From NCBI GenBank assembly GCA_036874045.1, contig JAZBRI010000010.1, positions 206,001-270,000 of the forward strand: a stretch of 64,000 nucleotides of DNA, written 5' to 3'. Each line of letters begins with the position of its first letter. The first letter of the stretch is position 1. The translations under genes and the position numbers were made by a program. The stretch comes from Cymodocea nodosa. Lineage: Eukaryota > Streptophyta > Magnoliopsida > Alismatales > Cymodoceaceae. Positions 1 through 11,809 of the stretch are shown here, one piece after another. Under the pieces are notes generated by a model that saw only the letters and a program-made list of their open reading frames with translations, searched no databases and was not told the DNA's origin.

Positions 1-129
1 GGATAAAAGTCACTTAGAAGTGTAGAACCAAAGAATAAACGTCCATTAGAAGTCTATCATCACAATCAGGACACACAACCAGCTCAGCCTACGTCTTAGC
101 CTTTCTCATCCATGGATGTTAGTCCAAAT

Positions 130-1345
130 GCATCACCAAAGCCCTCTAAGCTTCCCATAGCCTTGAAAAAAAGGTAAACGAACCTGTACTGTATATCTTA
201 TTTCAAAATTTGTTTCCCATGATCACTTTAATCCATCATTTTAGGGATTTACTTTTTCTGTTTTATCTAAGTCTATTCCTAAGAAATACCAAGGTAGTCA
301 TGGATGAAGAGAAATTAGCACTTTACATAATACATTGAACTTGGTCCCTTAGCCTACAGATACAAGCATGGTCACCTGCTAATAGGTGTATATTGTGAAG
401 CATAAACCAAATAACACAATGGATAAATATAAAGCCCAATTAGTCATTCATGGGTCTAACTAGACATATGGAGTTGATTATATAGAGACATTCTCTCTCG
501 TAATCAGATTGAATTCCATTAGATTGCCCCTTTCCGTTGCTATAAATCAAACATGGGAGATACACTAGTTAGACGTCAAGAATGTCTCCCTATGGTGACC
601 CATAAAAATAGACGTTGATGAAGCAAGCTTTAGGGCATGCTGCTTAAAAGGAAAATATAGTGTCATCTGAAGGAGGTGATTTATGACCTAAAACAAGGCT
701 CGCAAGTTTGGTTTAAAAAGTTCATTCAAATTGTTGAGCAGAGAGCATTTAGAGGATATGTTTTTGATCACTCAATGTTTTACAAAAGATTCAGAGTTGG
801 CAGTGCCATCATTGCAATCTATGTTGATGATATCTCAATGACAAATACTTCAACAAGCATATTTGAAACTAAGGAATACCTTAGAACATATTTTGCCACT
901 AAAGACATGAGCAAACCACACAACTTCCTAGGCATTAAGTTTGCATACTTAGGAAGAGAATTTCACTCTCTCAAAGGAAGTATGATTTAAATCTATTGCA
1001 AGAGACTAGGGTCTTGAGATGCAAACCTACGAACATGCCTATAAGATAGACTCCTGCCTTTTGAGATGATACTTCTATTTTATTGAAGGATAAGAGTAGA
1101 TACAGTAGATTGATTGACAAGTTGATATCTACCAGTTACTCAACCAGACAATGCTTATGTAATTGATATTCTCTCTTAGTTTATGCATGAGCCTATACCA
1201 ATTCCTTGAGAAGGAGCCATTTGCATACTAGCCTATATCAAAGATACCCTTGAGAAAAGGCTAGTCTATAGAAAGAACAATTATCTAAAGGTTAAGGCCT
1301 TATATAACCCAAGATATGCAAGAGATCAAAAGGACAAGAGTGGGT
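130..1345 (+). mobile_element. Ty1/copia retrotransposon fossil, pol (RT to RNase H start)
   Basis: Conceptual translation shows the copia order: a pre-RT stretch resembling ALRKG and YPISNFVSYDHL, then an RT N-terminal block resembling VYTVKHKPNNTMDKYKAQLV and YGVDYIETFS, then YDLKQGSQVWFKKF and the catalytic-type YVDDI near 820-840, then an RNase H-like start near 1260-1345. The longest open stretch is 676-990. It is heavily broken, with many interruptions, and no LTRs are visible in the window. It is an old, inactive copy. The 5' edge near 130 is approximate and the element may begin before the window. Confidence 0.8.
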
Positions 1346-2278
1346 ATTGTGCACCAAAAAAGTAAAAGAAATGAAAGTGAGGAAAAGTAAATTCTATAAT
1401 TTATCAATACATAACATTATGCCCAAATAGATAAACATTATACCCAAATCATTCTTTAATTTTATCAATACATAATGGAGAATAAAAATGAAATGACTGG
1501 AAGAAGAATGGAATATTGCTTAAAAAATGGAAAAATCAACAAAAGCCAGTGCTTGACTCGCATCTGACATTCATTATATATACTTCTCGTCAGAGAAACA
1601 CACGAGTTGATGAAATGGAGAAGGGGAAAGGAAGCAATATAGAGGAAGACTTATAGAAAATGAAAACTGACCTAACGGAGGAATGGTTAAAACTCAGTAT
1701 CGACCAAAAATCTTGAGTGCAGAATCCGATGCTCCAAGCCTTTATCTATGTTCCAAAGAAGCAACAAGATGGTCAAATAATTCCATCAATGACAATCCTT
1801 CTAGGTCTCTCTCAGCTAGAGGTACAAGCCCCTGGCAGCAGCATCCCACTGCAACTAAGCGAGTTCGATCAACAGAGAAAACTAATTAAATAGTAGCTGC
1901 TTTGTTATTGGTAACTCCATGTCAATGCAACCCAAACCATAAGCAGTGTTGATACAGAAGATGTTGAGTCCAAAGAGCTCAAACCCATGATTGGAAATAA
2001 AGAGGAAGCTGCTTAGATAAATAATTTAAATTTCCCATGCTCATCATGATCTCGGGAGAAAAATTTACCAGGAGAAAGAATTCTGCAATTCTAAGGAGTA
2101 AAACATATGTGGACTAGAGTTTAACAATATCGCCATCATTGAATTTGATGAAGGTGGAAGTATTCAAAATCACTACAAAACAAACTTTTAAAATTAACAC
2201 TTCAGCTGTTTAGTTAGCAGAAAAATCAGTACAAAGGAAGGCAATCATGTAGCACTCGAGGAGAATAATTGCTACTCT
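1346..2278. other. Intergenic, 3' flank of the WD40 gene
   Basis: AT-rich DNA between the copia fossil and the WD40 stop codon. It probably includes the WD40 3' UTR, at the 2200-2278 end since the gene runs leftwards. A 68-codon open frame at 1683-1889 has no recognisable domain and its composition matches the surroundings, so it is not called. No other structure was seen. Confidence 0.5.
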
Positions 2279-3370
2279 CTAGACCCTGAGAATCTGCAGT
2301 TTTGAGGAGAAGGTGATGGCAACCCAGTCGCTCTGTGAAGACGACCACTGGAGCTGCTCAATCTCCGCCCCTGCTGTGTACGCCAGTATGGGGTCCAACC
2401 CACCTTCCGCAGGAGGAGCTGCCTGTTGCCCATTTCCACCGCTCCCCATCGACGAGAGATCCCAAATGAGCGCCTGAAAGTCGTCCCCTGCAGTACAGAT
2501 GTGACAGGAGCTGTGTGGAGCCCACGCAATGGCGTTGACGCTAGCCTGGTGCCTCTGGAGCTCCACAACAGGATACGTAGGGTAGCGGATATCGAGAACG
2601 ACGACCTTGGCACTGTCCATGATTATTGTGGCCATATACCTGGGGTCCTGCTTGTTCCATCCAAGTCTCAGTAGCGGCGTGTCGGCCGGATCGGAGCTCT
2701 CGTATAAGATGGTGGAGTGCTCCTTGTCCCGGAGATCGAAGACCCGGACAGAGCCATCGGCAGAGACGGAGGCGAAGACCCCGGCTCCACCCCAGGCAAT
2801 GTCGTAAACCTCCTTGTCGTGGGCAATGAGCTGCGTGTCAACGGCCTCCCTCTCGATGTCCCAGATGGTGCACGTCGTGTCGATGGAGGAAGTCCCGATC
2901 CGCCTCGGCTCGGCCTCGTTCCAGTCGAAGGATGTGAGGGGACCGCAGTACTCGGAGTTTGTGTTGCCGTTGAGTGTGGACCTGAGGGATACGGACGACG
3001 AATCGTCGGCGATGCGCCAGATGCGAAGGAAGTCGGCGGAGGTGGCGAGGAGATCGGGCCGGACGCATTCCTTATCAGGTACAAACATGGCCTTTGTAGG
3101 GGGGTAGGGGTGGTCGAAGGAGAGGCCCCGCTCCGAGCGGATCTCACCTGTGGAGTCGTCTAGCTGGACGATCTCGACGTGGTTTGTATACTGGTCCAGG
3201 AGGCTGGAGATGGCGAGACGGTACTTCTTGTCGCGGCGGACGCTCCAGTTCATCGCGTAGATGTGCCACGGCGCCTCGTACGTGTAGATCTCCGACCTCT
3301 TTTGCTGCTCCTCCGAGCCGTCCGGAGTTGCCGCCTGCTCCGCTCCGCCCCCACCGCCGCTCGCCCCCAT
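2279..3370 (-). CDS. LWD1: WD40 repeat protein, LWD1/LWD2-type (TTG1-related)
   Basis: Single-exon gene of 363 codons plus stop. From memory of the family, the protein closely follows Arabidopsis LIGHT-REGULATED WD1/2: a Gly/Ala-rich start, then [130 protein letters not shown], and a C-terminal [11 protein letters not shown]...LQILRV. WD-type ends (IWDI, VFDL, IWDL) mark the propeller blades. LWD proteins are nuclear and cytosolic scaffolds that help activate circadian-clock and photoperiod genes; the sister TTG1 acts with MYB and bHLH factors. The [12 protein letters not shown] block favours LWD over TTG1. The ATG at 3370 is the first in frame; the open frame extends 15 codons further only through a GTG. 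The coding sequence is GC-rich and the gene appears intact. Confidence 0.95.
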   Translation of the reverse strand: MGASGGGGGAEQAATPDGSEEQQKRSEIYTYEAPWHIYAMNWSVRRDKKYRLAISSLLDQYTNHVEIVQLDDSTGEIRSERGLSFDHPYPPTKAMFVPDKECVRPDLLATSADFLRIWRIADDSSSVSLRSTLNGNTNSEYCGPLTSFDWNEAEPRRIGTSSIDTTCTIWDIEREAVDTQLIAHDKEVYDIAWGGAGVFASVSADGSVRVFDLRDKEHSTILYESSDPADTPLLRLGWNKQDPRYMATIIMDSAKVVVLDIRYPTYPVVELQRHQASVNAIAWAPHSSCHICTAGDDFQALIWDLSSMGSGGNGQQAAPPAEGGLDPILAYTAGAEIEQLQWSSSQSDWVAITFSSKLQILRV

Positions 3371-4052
3371 TTGCCGCCGCTCTTTATCCGACGACGGGGT
3401 CGAGGGTGGGAACACGATCTACCGAAATGTGTTTCCACTTCTGCCCCCCGCGGAGGCCAGACACCAGAAAGGCAGAAAGCGCTTACGTGGGTCGGCGGGG
3501 CTCCGTTTAGAACAAGTAACCGGTTTGATTAGGAGAATCCGGCTTGTTTTCTCGTGCGGGCGGGTGACGCCATGAATCGGGCAGAAGAATCCGATTTGAT
3601 TCCATCTAAAAATATTACCATTGCAAATAATTGATTGGTCGGGACGAACGTTCTCGACTTCTCCGACGTGATTCAAACATAACCTAAAATCAAAACAAAT
3701 TGTTTTCCAACGTCCATTGATGTTAATTATTTTTACTCTCTAAAGATTTATTTCCTCGTTTCTTGATTTAGTAAGGTGGAATCAGTCATGAATTAAAAGA
3801 AGATGATGCATTGATTAGTTGAAATGACGTTTCCAGGTTGAGCTTTCATGGAAGTCAACACGAGAATGAAATCGTACGGTGATAAAAGAACGAAGAAGAT
3901 GATGTGTCATCTAAGAACAGCATCTAACAAGTCCGGTGAAGGTCGGCTTTCATGGAAGTCAACACGAGAATGAAATCGTACGGTGATAAAAGAACGAAGA
4001 ATATGATGTGTGTCATATAAGAACACCATCTAACAAGTAACGTGAAGTTCAA
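3371..4052. other. Spacer upstream of the WD40 gene, up to the LTR element
   Basis: Holds the presumed promoter and 5' UTR of the leftward WD40 gene (3371 to about 3700), then AT-rich DNA and a 104-bp tandem duplication at about 3842-4046. No TATA element could be assigned with confidence. Confidence 0.4.
3842..4046. repeat. 104-bp tandem duplication beside the LTR element
   Basis: The block starting GCTTTCATGGAAGTCAACAC at 3842 recurs at 3946 with only a few differences, and both copies end with a CATCTAACAAGT-like segment. The retrotransposon begins at 4053, only a few bases beyond the second copy. Confidence 0.85.
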
Positions 4053-5996
4053 TGAAAAATTACATATTATTAATGGTTAAATGATGATTAATTATATAAT
4101 ATTTAGTTTATCATATGAAAATTAAGTCATTATATTATAATTACACTGTTATATACTTTAATTGAAAAATCTACTTAATTTTAAGGAATTAATGTTAATT
4201 TAGTACATTTATGAACTGTCAGTAAGTTGCAAGCTGTGAAATTTTTAAGTATCTGAAAATGCATCTGAGCATCGGATAGTTATACCTGTAACTCTCCGAA
4301 ATGTTATTTTATGTTTAAAATACTGCTGACACATGTCGAGAGCTGGTAGATTTACTTAAGTTATAACTCGTTAAGTTAACATAACTGTACGCGTTGAGTT
4401 ACATGAATATACACTAAGGTAACGCGTTAGGTTAGCGGTTTATTTTTTTATTGCATGTATTTTATGCACGTGTTGAATTTAAATGCTTTAGAATATCACG
4501 TGAGATGCACATGTTTAACTCGTTAAGTTAGCATAACTGTACGCGTTGAGTTACATGAATATACACTAAGGTAACACGTTAGGTTAGCGACTTATTTCTT
4601 TATTGCATGTATTTTATAGTTATTTTCTAAAATACCACTGTAGCGGTTGCAGGAACAAACAGTTAGAAGGAAAAACCACATTTGCACGTATCACGCAGGA
4701 ATTCAATCGCGCATGGAGAAGGAAGCATCACCATTGATCTGAAGGAAGGAAATCCAACCGATCATTCAAGCAGAAGCAGTTACTACTGAAGAAATATAAA
4801 AGAAAAGAAGAAAAAAAGAAGAAAGTGTGATCGATGGACGGAGTGTATACAGAGGAGGAGCATTGAGCTTTCTGTAGACAGTATCGGTGATTCTCCGAAG
4901 TATCACACCAACCATCGTATCACCACCATAATCACCAATTATCGGAGGTCTATGAGGATACTTGTCTGATGTCGGGTCGATTCCGAGCCAAACAAAGTGT
5001 CTGACAACCATTATGAGGAGTGATCGCGTCGTAGGAAGGGAAGCCATTTTCACCAAGCGTTGACTCATATTTTAGGAGATCGTAAAGTTTTTAGCCTTGG
5101 CTTCGGGTTGATGCCTGTATGCTGAAGAGGATCTCATCTTGCAATTCTAGACTCACGATTCTATAGGGAGAGGAGACAGAATTGTAAGTGGTTTAATTTT
5201 CAGTGGTGTAATCGCGTTGCAAGTAGTGTCGGAAGTATTTACTGTCAAGTGAGATTACTTTACATTTCACCTTTCGCCCATTTCCATGTTCACATTAAAA
5301 CAAAAATATCAAAAACAATTTATCTTTATTTGTATGTTGTATTTGAGTGTTGTATTGTTTGTGTTGTATCGTGATTAATGTTATCTGTATCAGTTTTATG
5401 ATTGTTTTATGTTAGTTTTAATTTTACAGTTTACTGAAATTGGTTCGTACAAAAAACTTAAAGATTTTAATGGTTACTGTTTGAATCATCTAAATGTTAG
5501 TATTGCTTAACGATAAATCCAATGTTAACTAGTATTAAAAAGCTTAATTGATGTTATTTACAATCTATGGAATCACCCAATGGTTGGCCGAATTCCTCTG
5601 TAAATAGCAGTATTATAAAGAATAGACAGGCTCGTGGAGTTAACTTAAGTCCACGAGGATAGTCCGTTGAGTTAGCCATAACTCAACGAACTTAGTCCGT
5701 TGAGTTAACTGTAACTCAACGGAGTGATTATTGAATATATATTTGAATTGTTCACAATCAAACATTTCTTAAATTCGTCAGCAATTCCCTATGGGATCGA
5801 CCTGTACTTGCACACTGATACAATAGACATTATGCACTTGCAGTTAAAGTACAAATTGGAATTAATATCTAAATTGTATTAAAGTTTGTTTGTTTACTTC
5901 TAAAAGAAAGAATAGGCATAAAGATAAATTAACTAAGAAAAAAATAGAAGTAACAAATCCAAGTTTTTCTAGTGTAGTGTTGGGAAAACACGAACA
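4053..5996 (+). repeat. 5' LTR of the Athila-like element
   Basis: Matches 16169-18111 along its whole length. It contains an internal duplication of about 105 bp spaced 152 bp apart (starting near 4364 and 4516), a pair of GTTGAGTTA/TAACTCAAC hairpins at 5666-5687 and 5699-5720, and an antisense open frame of 100 codons at 4766-5068 that also occurs in the other LTR. Confidence 0.92.
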
Positions 5997-6002
5997 AGTT
6001 TT

Positions 6003-6022
6003 ATGACGCCGTTGTCGGGGAA
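6003..6022 (+). promoter_or_regulatory. Primer-binding site, tRNA-Asp type
   Basis: The sequence TGACGCCGTTGTCGGGGA just inside the 5' LTR closely resembles the complement of the plant tRNA-Asp 3' end (TGGCGCCGTTGCCGGGGA), the usual primer of Athila/Tat elements. Six or seven bases separate it from the LTR end as drawn. Confidence 0.8.
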
Positions 6023-6111
6023 TTGAATTGAATTGAGTCGAAGTGAATTGAATTGAATTGAATTAATATAAGTAACTGTTAGAGCTGTTTCGTTTTAATA
6101 GCCAGAGTTGT

Positions 6112-7293
6112 GTGTTTTCTTCTGTAATTGAGAATATGGCATATGCTTATGCTCAAAGATTTATGAAACCTTTAATTAGCATATGTGAATTCTGCAATTC
6201 TAAAGGACACGACATTTCTGATTGTTTGAAATTGAGACATTTACAGATTGTTAGATCCCATGAACAACAAATGAATTATCCTCAATATAATAAAGCCGAG
6301 TATGAGAATCCTATAGTTTACCCAACTGATGGTCAGTATAGAATGTGTAATATGATGAGAGACACTGAAGTTTGGGATAGCTATGACAGACTGGAGCATA
6401 GTATAGAGCAAAATTTGGACAAACTGGAATACTTTGTGTGTCAACAACAAGAAGTCAACCGGTTAAACTATAAGGAGGCATATTCAGAACCTAAACAGGA
6501 TATAATTTACGAAACTAAAAAAGCCATAAATAAAATTGATCAAAAATTGAATGCAATGAAATTAGATGATCTGGAAACAAAATTAAAAGCATTAGACAAA
6601 AATGCAATGAAAATACAAGTTTTGCAACAGGACAATGAAAATTATAATGTTATAAACATGCACAACTTGCAAAATATACAACAAACATAAAACACTAATG
6701 TAAGAGAATTTAAAGAATGCACTTTAAAATTAAAAATAATTGAAGATCATAATCACGAAAATGATATACAAAAACATCATGAAAGTAACGAAAATCTAGA
6801 AGATGTATGTGTAACATTAAGATCTGGAACTGATATACCACCAAGAACTCAAAATGAAAATGATATGAAGGTGGACAAGAGTAAAAATCAAAATGATAAT
6901 GAAAATGTAATAGCTGAAAATCTAGAAATCACTAAAGAACAATCTGAATTTGCAATTGAAGCTAAAAATGATCAAACAAATCAACTAAAAGAAAAAGAGT
7001 CTTTGAAATCAAAATCTTTAGCACCCTATCTTGAAAGATTACAACAAACAATTCCTGAAAAACAAGAAAAAATAAGAGAAATTTTTGAAAAAGTACAAGT
7101 TAACATTCCTTTATTAGATCTATTACAGAATATGCCACCTTGTGCTAAATTTCTGAAGGATTGGTGTACTAAGAAAAGAGAGCGAAAAGTTCTTAGAAAT
7201 GTCTTTTTAGCTGAGCAAAGTAGTTCCTATTTCTGCCACAAATTCCTAAAAAGTTATCTGATCTTGGAATCCCTGTTATATCATGCACCATAG
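6112..7293 (+). other. Element 5' coding region: CCHC zinc knuckle and linker
   Basis: Part of the fossil element. An early C-x2-C-x4-H-x4-C zinc knuckle (CEFCNSKGHDISDC, near 6185-6225) is followed by a long charged, probably coiled region rich in Lys, Glu and Asn. Next come the linker motif VTLRSG near 6810 and a block ending IPLLDLLQNMPPCAKFLKDW near 7105-7165. In Athila-type elements these blocks normally lie between capsid and protease; here no capsid domain precedes them. Confidence 0.75.
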
Positions 7294-10200
7294 GAAATAT
7301 CATTCTAGAAAGAACCTTAATAGACTTAGGTGTAGGTATAAATGTTATGCCAAGTGATATATTTGCATCCTTAGGATTAGAAGGCTTAACTCCTACTAGT
7401 ACGGTTATTCAATTAGTTGATAGAAGTATAAGATACCCTAGAGGAAAAATAGAGGATGTCTTAATTAAAATCAAGAATTTTATATATCCTATTGATATTG
7501 TAATTTTGGATTCCCAACAAATTAAGTATAAAAATAATGATACATCTTTAATTTTGGGAAGACCATTTTTAGCAACATCAAGGGCTGTTATAAATTGTAA
7601 AACTGGAGTAATGAAGTTAGCATATGGTAACAAGGATACTCAATTAAATATTTTCAAACCAGAAATGTTTGAGGAGTTAGAAATGTCCTTACATACCATA
7701 GACTTTTTAGAGGATGAAGGAGATATGTTAGATGATGTGATTCAAGAAGAATTAAATAGGCAAATCAATTCTGAAACTTTAAAAGAAAGTGAAAGCATAA
7801 ATATAGAAGGAGATCAGGAAGAAATTAATTTAAAAAATGATGATGTTCAATTAGGATCTCTAGCTTCTGATGGGCAGCATTTAGAATTAAAACATTTACC
7901 TCCTGAATTAACCTATATATTTCTGGAAGATAAACAGACCTGTCCAATCATTATTACTTCAGAGTTAAAAGAGGATCAAATAGCTAAATTAAAAGATGTA
8001 GTAAAAAGTTATAAAGAAGCAATAGGATGGGACTATGACTGATATAAAATGGTTAAGTTCAACTTTATGCTGTCACCACATATATTTAGAAGAGAATGCT
8101 AAACCTGTTAGAATTCCTGAAAGGAGATTAAATCCAAACCTTAAGGAAGTAGTCAGGAAGTAAATAGTTAAATGGTTAGATAATGATATAATTTATCCGA
8201 TTTCTGATAGCTCGTGGGTTAGTCCAATCCATGTAATTCCCAAGAAATCAGGATTAACAGTTATTAGGAATGAAAGTCAAGACTTGATACCTACTAGAAT
8301 TCAATCAGGTTGGAGAGTATGTATAGACTATAGAGAGTTGAATGCTGTGACTAGGAAAGATCATTTTTCCTTACCTTTTATAGATCAAATGCTGGAAAGA
8401 TTAGCAGGGCAAGAATATTTTTGTTTCCTAGACAGGTATTCAGTGTATAATCAAATTCCAGTAGCATTAGAGGATCAAGAGAAAACAACTTTCACCTGTC
8501 CTAATGGAACTTATGCTTTTAAAAGAATGTCATTCGGATTATGCAATGCGCCAGCTACCTTTCAAAGGTGTGTGCAGGGCATATTTACTAGAATGACTGA
8601 AGAATTTTTAGAAATATTTATGGATGATTTTATTGTATATGGCAACTCATATGAAGTGTGTTTAAGCAATTTAGACCAAATATTAAAACGTTGTGTGGAA
8701 AAAAATCTGGTTTTAAATTGGGAAAAATGTCACTTCATGGTTAAACAAAGAATAGTCTTAGGGCATGTTGTTTCTAAAAAAGGGTTGGAAGTAGATAAAG
8801 CTAAAATAGAAGTAATTTCTAATCTACCAGAAGCTAAATCAGTAAAAGATATTAGATCATTTCTAAGACATACTGGTTTTTATAGAAGATTTATTAAAGA
8901 CTTTAGCAAGATAGCTAGACCTTTAACTAATCTATTAAAAGATGTTCCATTTAACTTTGATAAAAATTGCAAGGAAGCATTTTTCAGACTTAAGACTAGC
9001 TTAGTTTCAACTCCTATAATTCAAGCACCTAATTGGAACCATCCATTTGAATTAATGTGCGATGCTTCTGATTTTGCTGTAGGAGCAGTGTTAGGACAGA
9101 AGATAGAAAAATCTCCTAGAGTGATTCATTACGCAAGCAAAACCTTAAATGATGCTCAAGTTAATTACAAAACTACTGAAAAAGAATTATTAGCTGTTGT
9201 GTTTGCTTTAGAAAAGTTTAGATCATATCTGATTGGAGCTAAAGTAATAGTATACACGGATCATTCAGCTCTAAAACATCTAATAAAGAAAAAAGAAACT
9301 AAACCTAGATTGATCCGATGGATATTATTATTGCAAGAATTTGATTTAGAAATTAAAGATAAAAAAGGTTGTGAGAATGTAGTAGCAGATCATTTATTAA
9401 GATTACAAATAGAAAAATCAAATATTGAAATTAAGGATAATTTTCTTGATGAACAATTAATGACCATCAACACAATGCTTTGGTATGTAGACATAGTTAA
9501 TTACTTAGTTTCTGGTTTAACACCTAAGGATTGGAATAGACAGGATAAGAAATTATTTTTCTCAAGAGTAAAATATTACTATTGGGAAGACCCTTACTTA
9601 TTTAAGAAATGTCATGATCTGGTTTTAAGGAGGTGTGTTCCAGAAACTGAATATTCGAGCATATTGTCTTTCTGTCATGACCAAGCTTGTGGAGGACATT
9701 TTGGTTCAGGGAAAACTGCTGTAAAAATTCTGCAATGTGGGTTTTATTGGCCAACACTATTCAAAGATGCTCATAAATATTGCTTAAGTTGTTTAAGATG
9801 TCAACAAATAGGAAGAATATCAAAGAGGAATATGATGCCTCTTAATCCTATTGTTGAGGTTGAAATCTTTGATGTGTGGGGAATAGATTTTATGGGTCCA
9901 TTTCCTATGTCTAATCAATTTAATTACATATTGTTGGGGGTGGATTATGTATCTAAATGGATAGAATCTATTCCTACAAAAACTAATGATAACAAAGTGG
10001 TAATACAATTTATAAGAACAAATATATTTGCCAGATTTGGAATACCTAAAGCTATTATTAGTGATAGAGGAACTCATTTCTGTAATAGAAATTTTGAAGC
10101 CTTAATGAAGAAATATGGAGTAAACCACAAAATTGCAACATCATATCATCCGCAAACAAGTGGACAAGTAGAAAGTGCAAACAAACAAATTAAATTAATC

Positions 10201-10773
10201 TTGGAAAAAGTAGTAAATCCTACTAGAACAGATTGGGCTAATAGATTAATAGATGCACTTTGGGCTTATAGAACTGCTTATAAAACGAGCTTAGGTATGT
10301 CACCTTTTAAGCTAGTATATGGAAAAAGTTGTCATTTACCTGCTGAAATAGAACATAAAGCTTATTGGGCATTAAAAACTCTAAACACTAATTTAAATCA
10401 AGATGCTGAAAATAGGAAAATGCAACTAATTGAATTAGAAGAATTTAGAAATGAAGCTTATTCGAAGACTGTAAGAGAAAATTAAATTCTGGCATGATAG
10501 AAAAATTATTCCTAAAAGCTTTGAAATAGTACAAGAAGTATATCTTTATCTGGCTAGACTCCATAACCATCCAGGAAAATTAAGATCTAGATGGGCAGGA
10601 CCTTACATAGTTCGAAATGTTTATCCTTATGGAGCTATTGAAATTGAAAATCCTAAAAATCAGAATATATTTAAAGTAAATGGACAAAAACTTAAACCTA
10701 TTCTGAAAACACCAAAAAGCTCATTTGGAATTATAGAAGAAGTTAGAGTAGAGGACTACTCGAGCTTTATTTA
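7294..10773 (+). other. Element pol region: protease, RT, RNase H, integrase
   Basis: Part of the fossil element. In order: an aspartic-protease-like block (GVGINVMPSDIFASLGL near 7330-7385); a reverse transcriptase with [18 protein letters not shown] and the catalytic-type FMDDF near 8625; RNase H with [35 protein letters not shown] and [10 protein letters not shown]; an integrase with an HHCC-type zinc region near 9675-9810, then [10 protein letters not shown] and SDRGTHFCN, and a GPYIVRNVYPYGAIEIENP C-terminal block near 10600. No chromodomain is seen. The family is Athila/Tat-like Ty3/gypsy. The longest open stretch is 8284-10485. Confidence 0.88.
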
Positions 10774-11809
10774 GTAAGAAATCAGTTTTTATGTTTATTT
10801 ATATATTTATAAATAAATAAAAAACATTAAAAATATATATAAAACATAAAAATAGTTGCGGTTCAACCGATTGGATCCATCGGTATGACTGGAACATTAA
10901 AAAAAAAAATTATATATTAATTTTCAAAAAAAAATATTGGTTTGACCGAAACATAGTATCGGTACAACCGAAAGAAAAGTAAAAAAAATAAAAAATATTT
11001 AGGTCTGACCGAAGCGTAGCATCGGTATGACCGGAACAAAAAAAAAATATTTTGTATATTAATTTTCAGAAAAAATATTGGTTTTACCGAAACATAGTAT
11101 CGGTTCAACCGAAAGAAAAAATATATATATATTTAGGTCTGACCGAAGCATAGTATCGGTTAAACCGGTAAAAAAAAAACAGAATAGAAAACTTACGAGA
11201 GTGAAACTTAGATGTTGCGAAGTGTTAACTCAACGAAGTAAGTATGTTGAGTGAACCGTAACTCCACGAGGTCAGTAATATAATATAAGGTCAATCCGTT
11301 GAGTTATCTGTAACTCAACGAAGTTAGTCTGTGAAGTTAGCAACAGTAACCGACTGTGTTCTGTTGAGTAATCTGTAACTCAACGAGGTTAGTTCGTGGA
11401 TTAAGCAGAATGGTTATTCTTTTAACCACAAACGAAACTTCGTCGGTTTAGCGGTTACCAAAATTTAAAATTAGTAGTGGTACACGTACCCATTAAAATA
11501 GGAACCACGATGCACGTTGCAAGCCACGTTCTTGCAACAAGATTTATTCACTTTATGGATGCACAGTATATATATGAAACAGAATGTTATTTACGAGTTA
11601 CCAGCACTTTTAAAAGAAATGAGAAAACGTTGGAGGAATTGGAAGGAGAAGCAGCTGATTCAACTTCATCCGACAACAAATATTTATAGAATGGAAAGCT
11701 TCAGACTGGTATGTAATTAATCTTCTGCTATTTGTTTATGAGCATATGGACTCGTTCTCTAAGCACTAAACGATTAGTAAGAACACCTACCTAGGAATTT
11801 TCATTGCAG
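10774..11809 (+). other. Element spacer between pol and gag
   Basis: Begins with the ACCGA/TCGGT tandem repeat, then several GTTGAGTTA/TAACTCAAC hairpins at 11226-11384, then a short open stretch about 11517-11709. The last 100 bases before gag are bounded by a donor-like CTG/GTATGT and an acceptor-like TTGCAG at 11809, so a small intron is possible. Splicing is known in Tat-lineage relatives such as Ogre; here it is inference. Confidence 0.45.
10860..11175 (+). repeat. 142-bp tandem repeat with ACCGA...TCGGT dyads, inside the element
   Basis: TATATTAATTTTCA recurs at 10913 and 11055, giving a 142-bp period with a partial unit on the left. Each unit carries several copies of a dyad of the form ACCGAAACATAGTATCGGT, separated by A-rich spacers, with two alternating flavours of unit half. 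It lies just after the integrase C-terminus. Confidence 0.85.

Noticed and set aside
1683-1889. 68-codon open frame in the WD40 3' flank
   Set aside because: Short, no domain, composition like the surrounding spacer.
3371-3415. N-terminal extension of the WD40 protein by 15 codons
   Set aside because: It relies on a GTG start; the first ATG at 3370 gives the Gly/Ala-rich N-terminus expected for LWD proteins.
2426-3532. Several open frames of 66-148 codons on the plus strand across the WD40 gene, and minus-strand frames in other phases
   Set aside because: They are shadows of a GC-rich conserved coding exon; none has a recognisable domain, while the minus-strand WD40 frame does.
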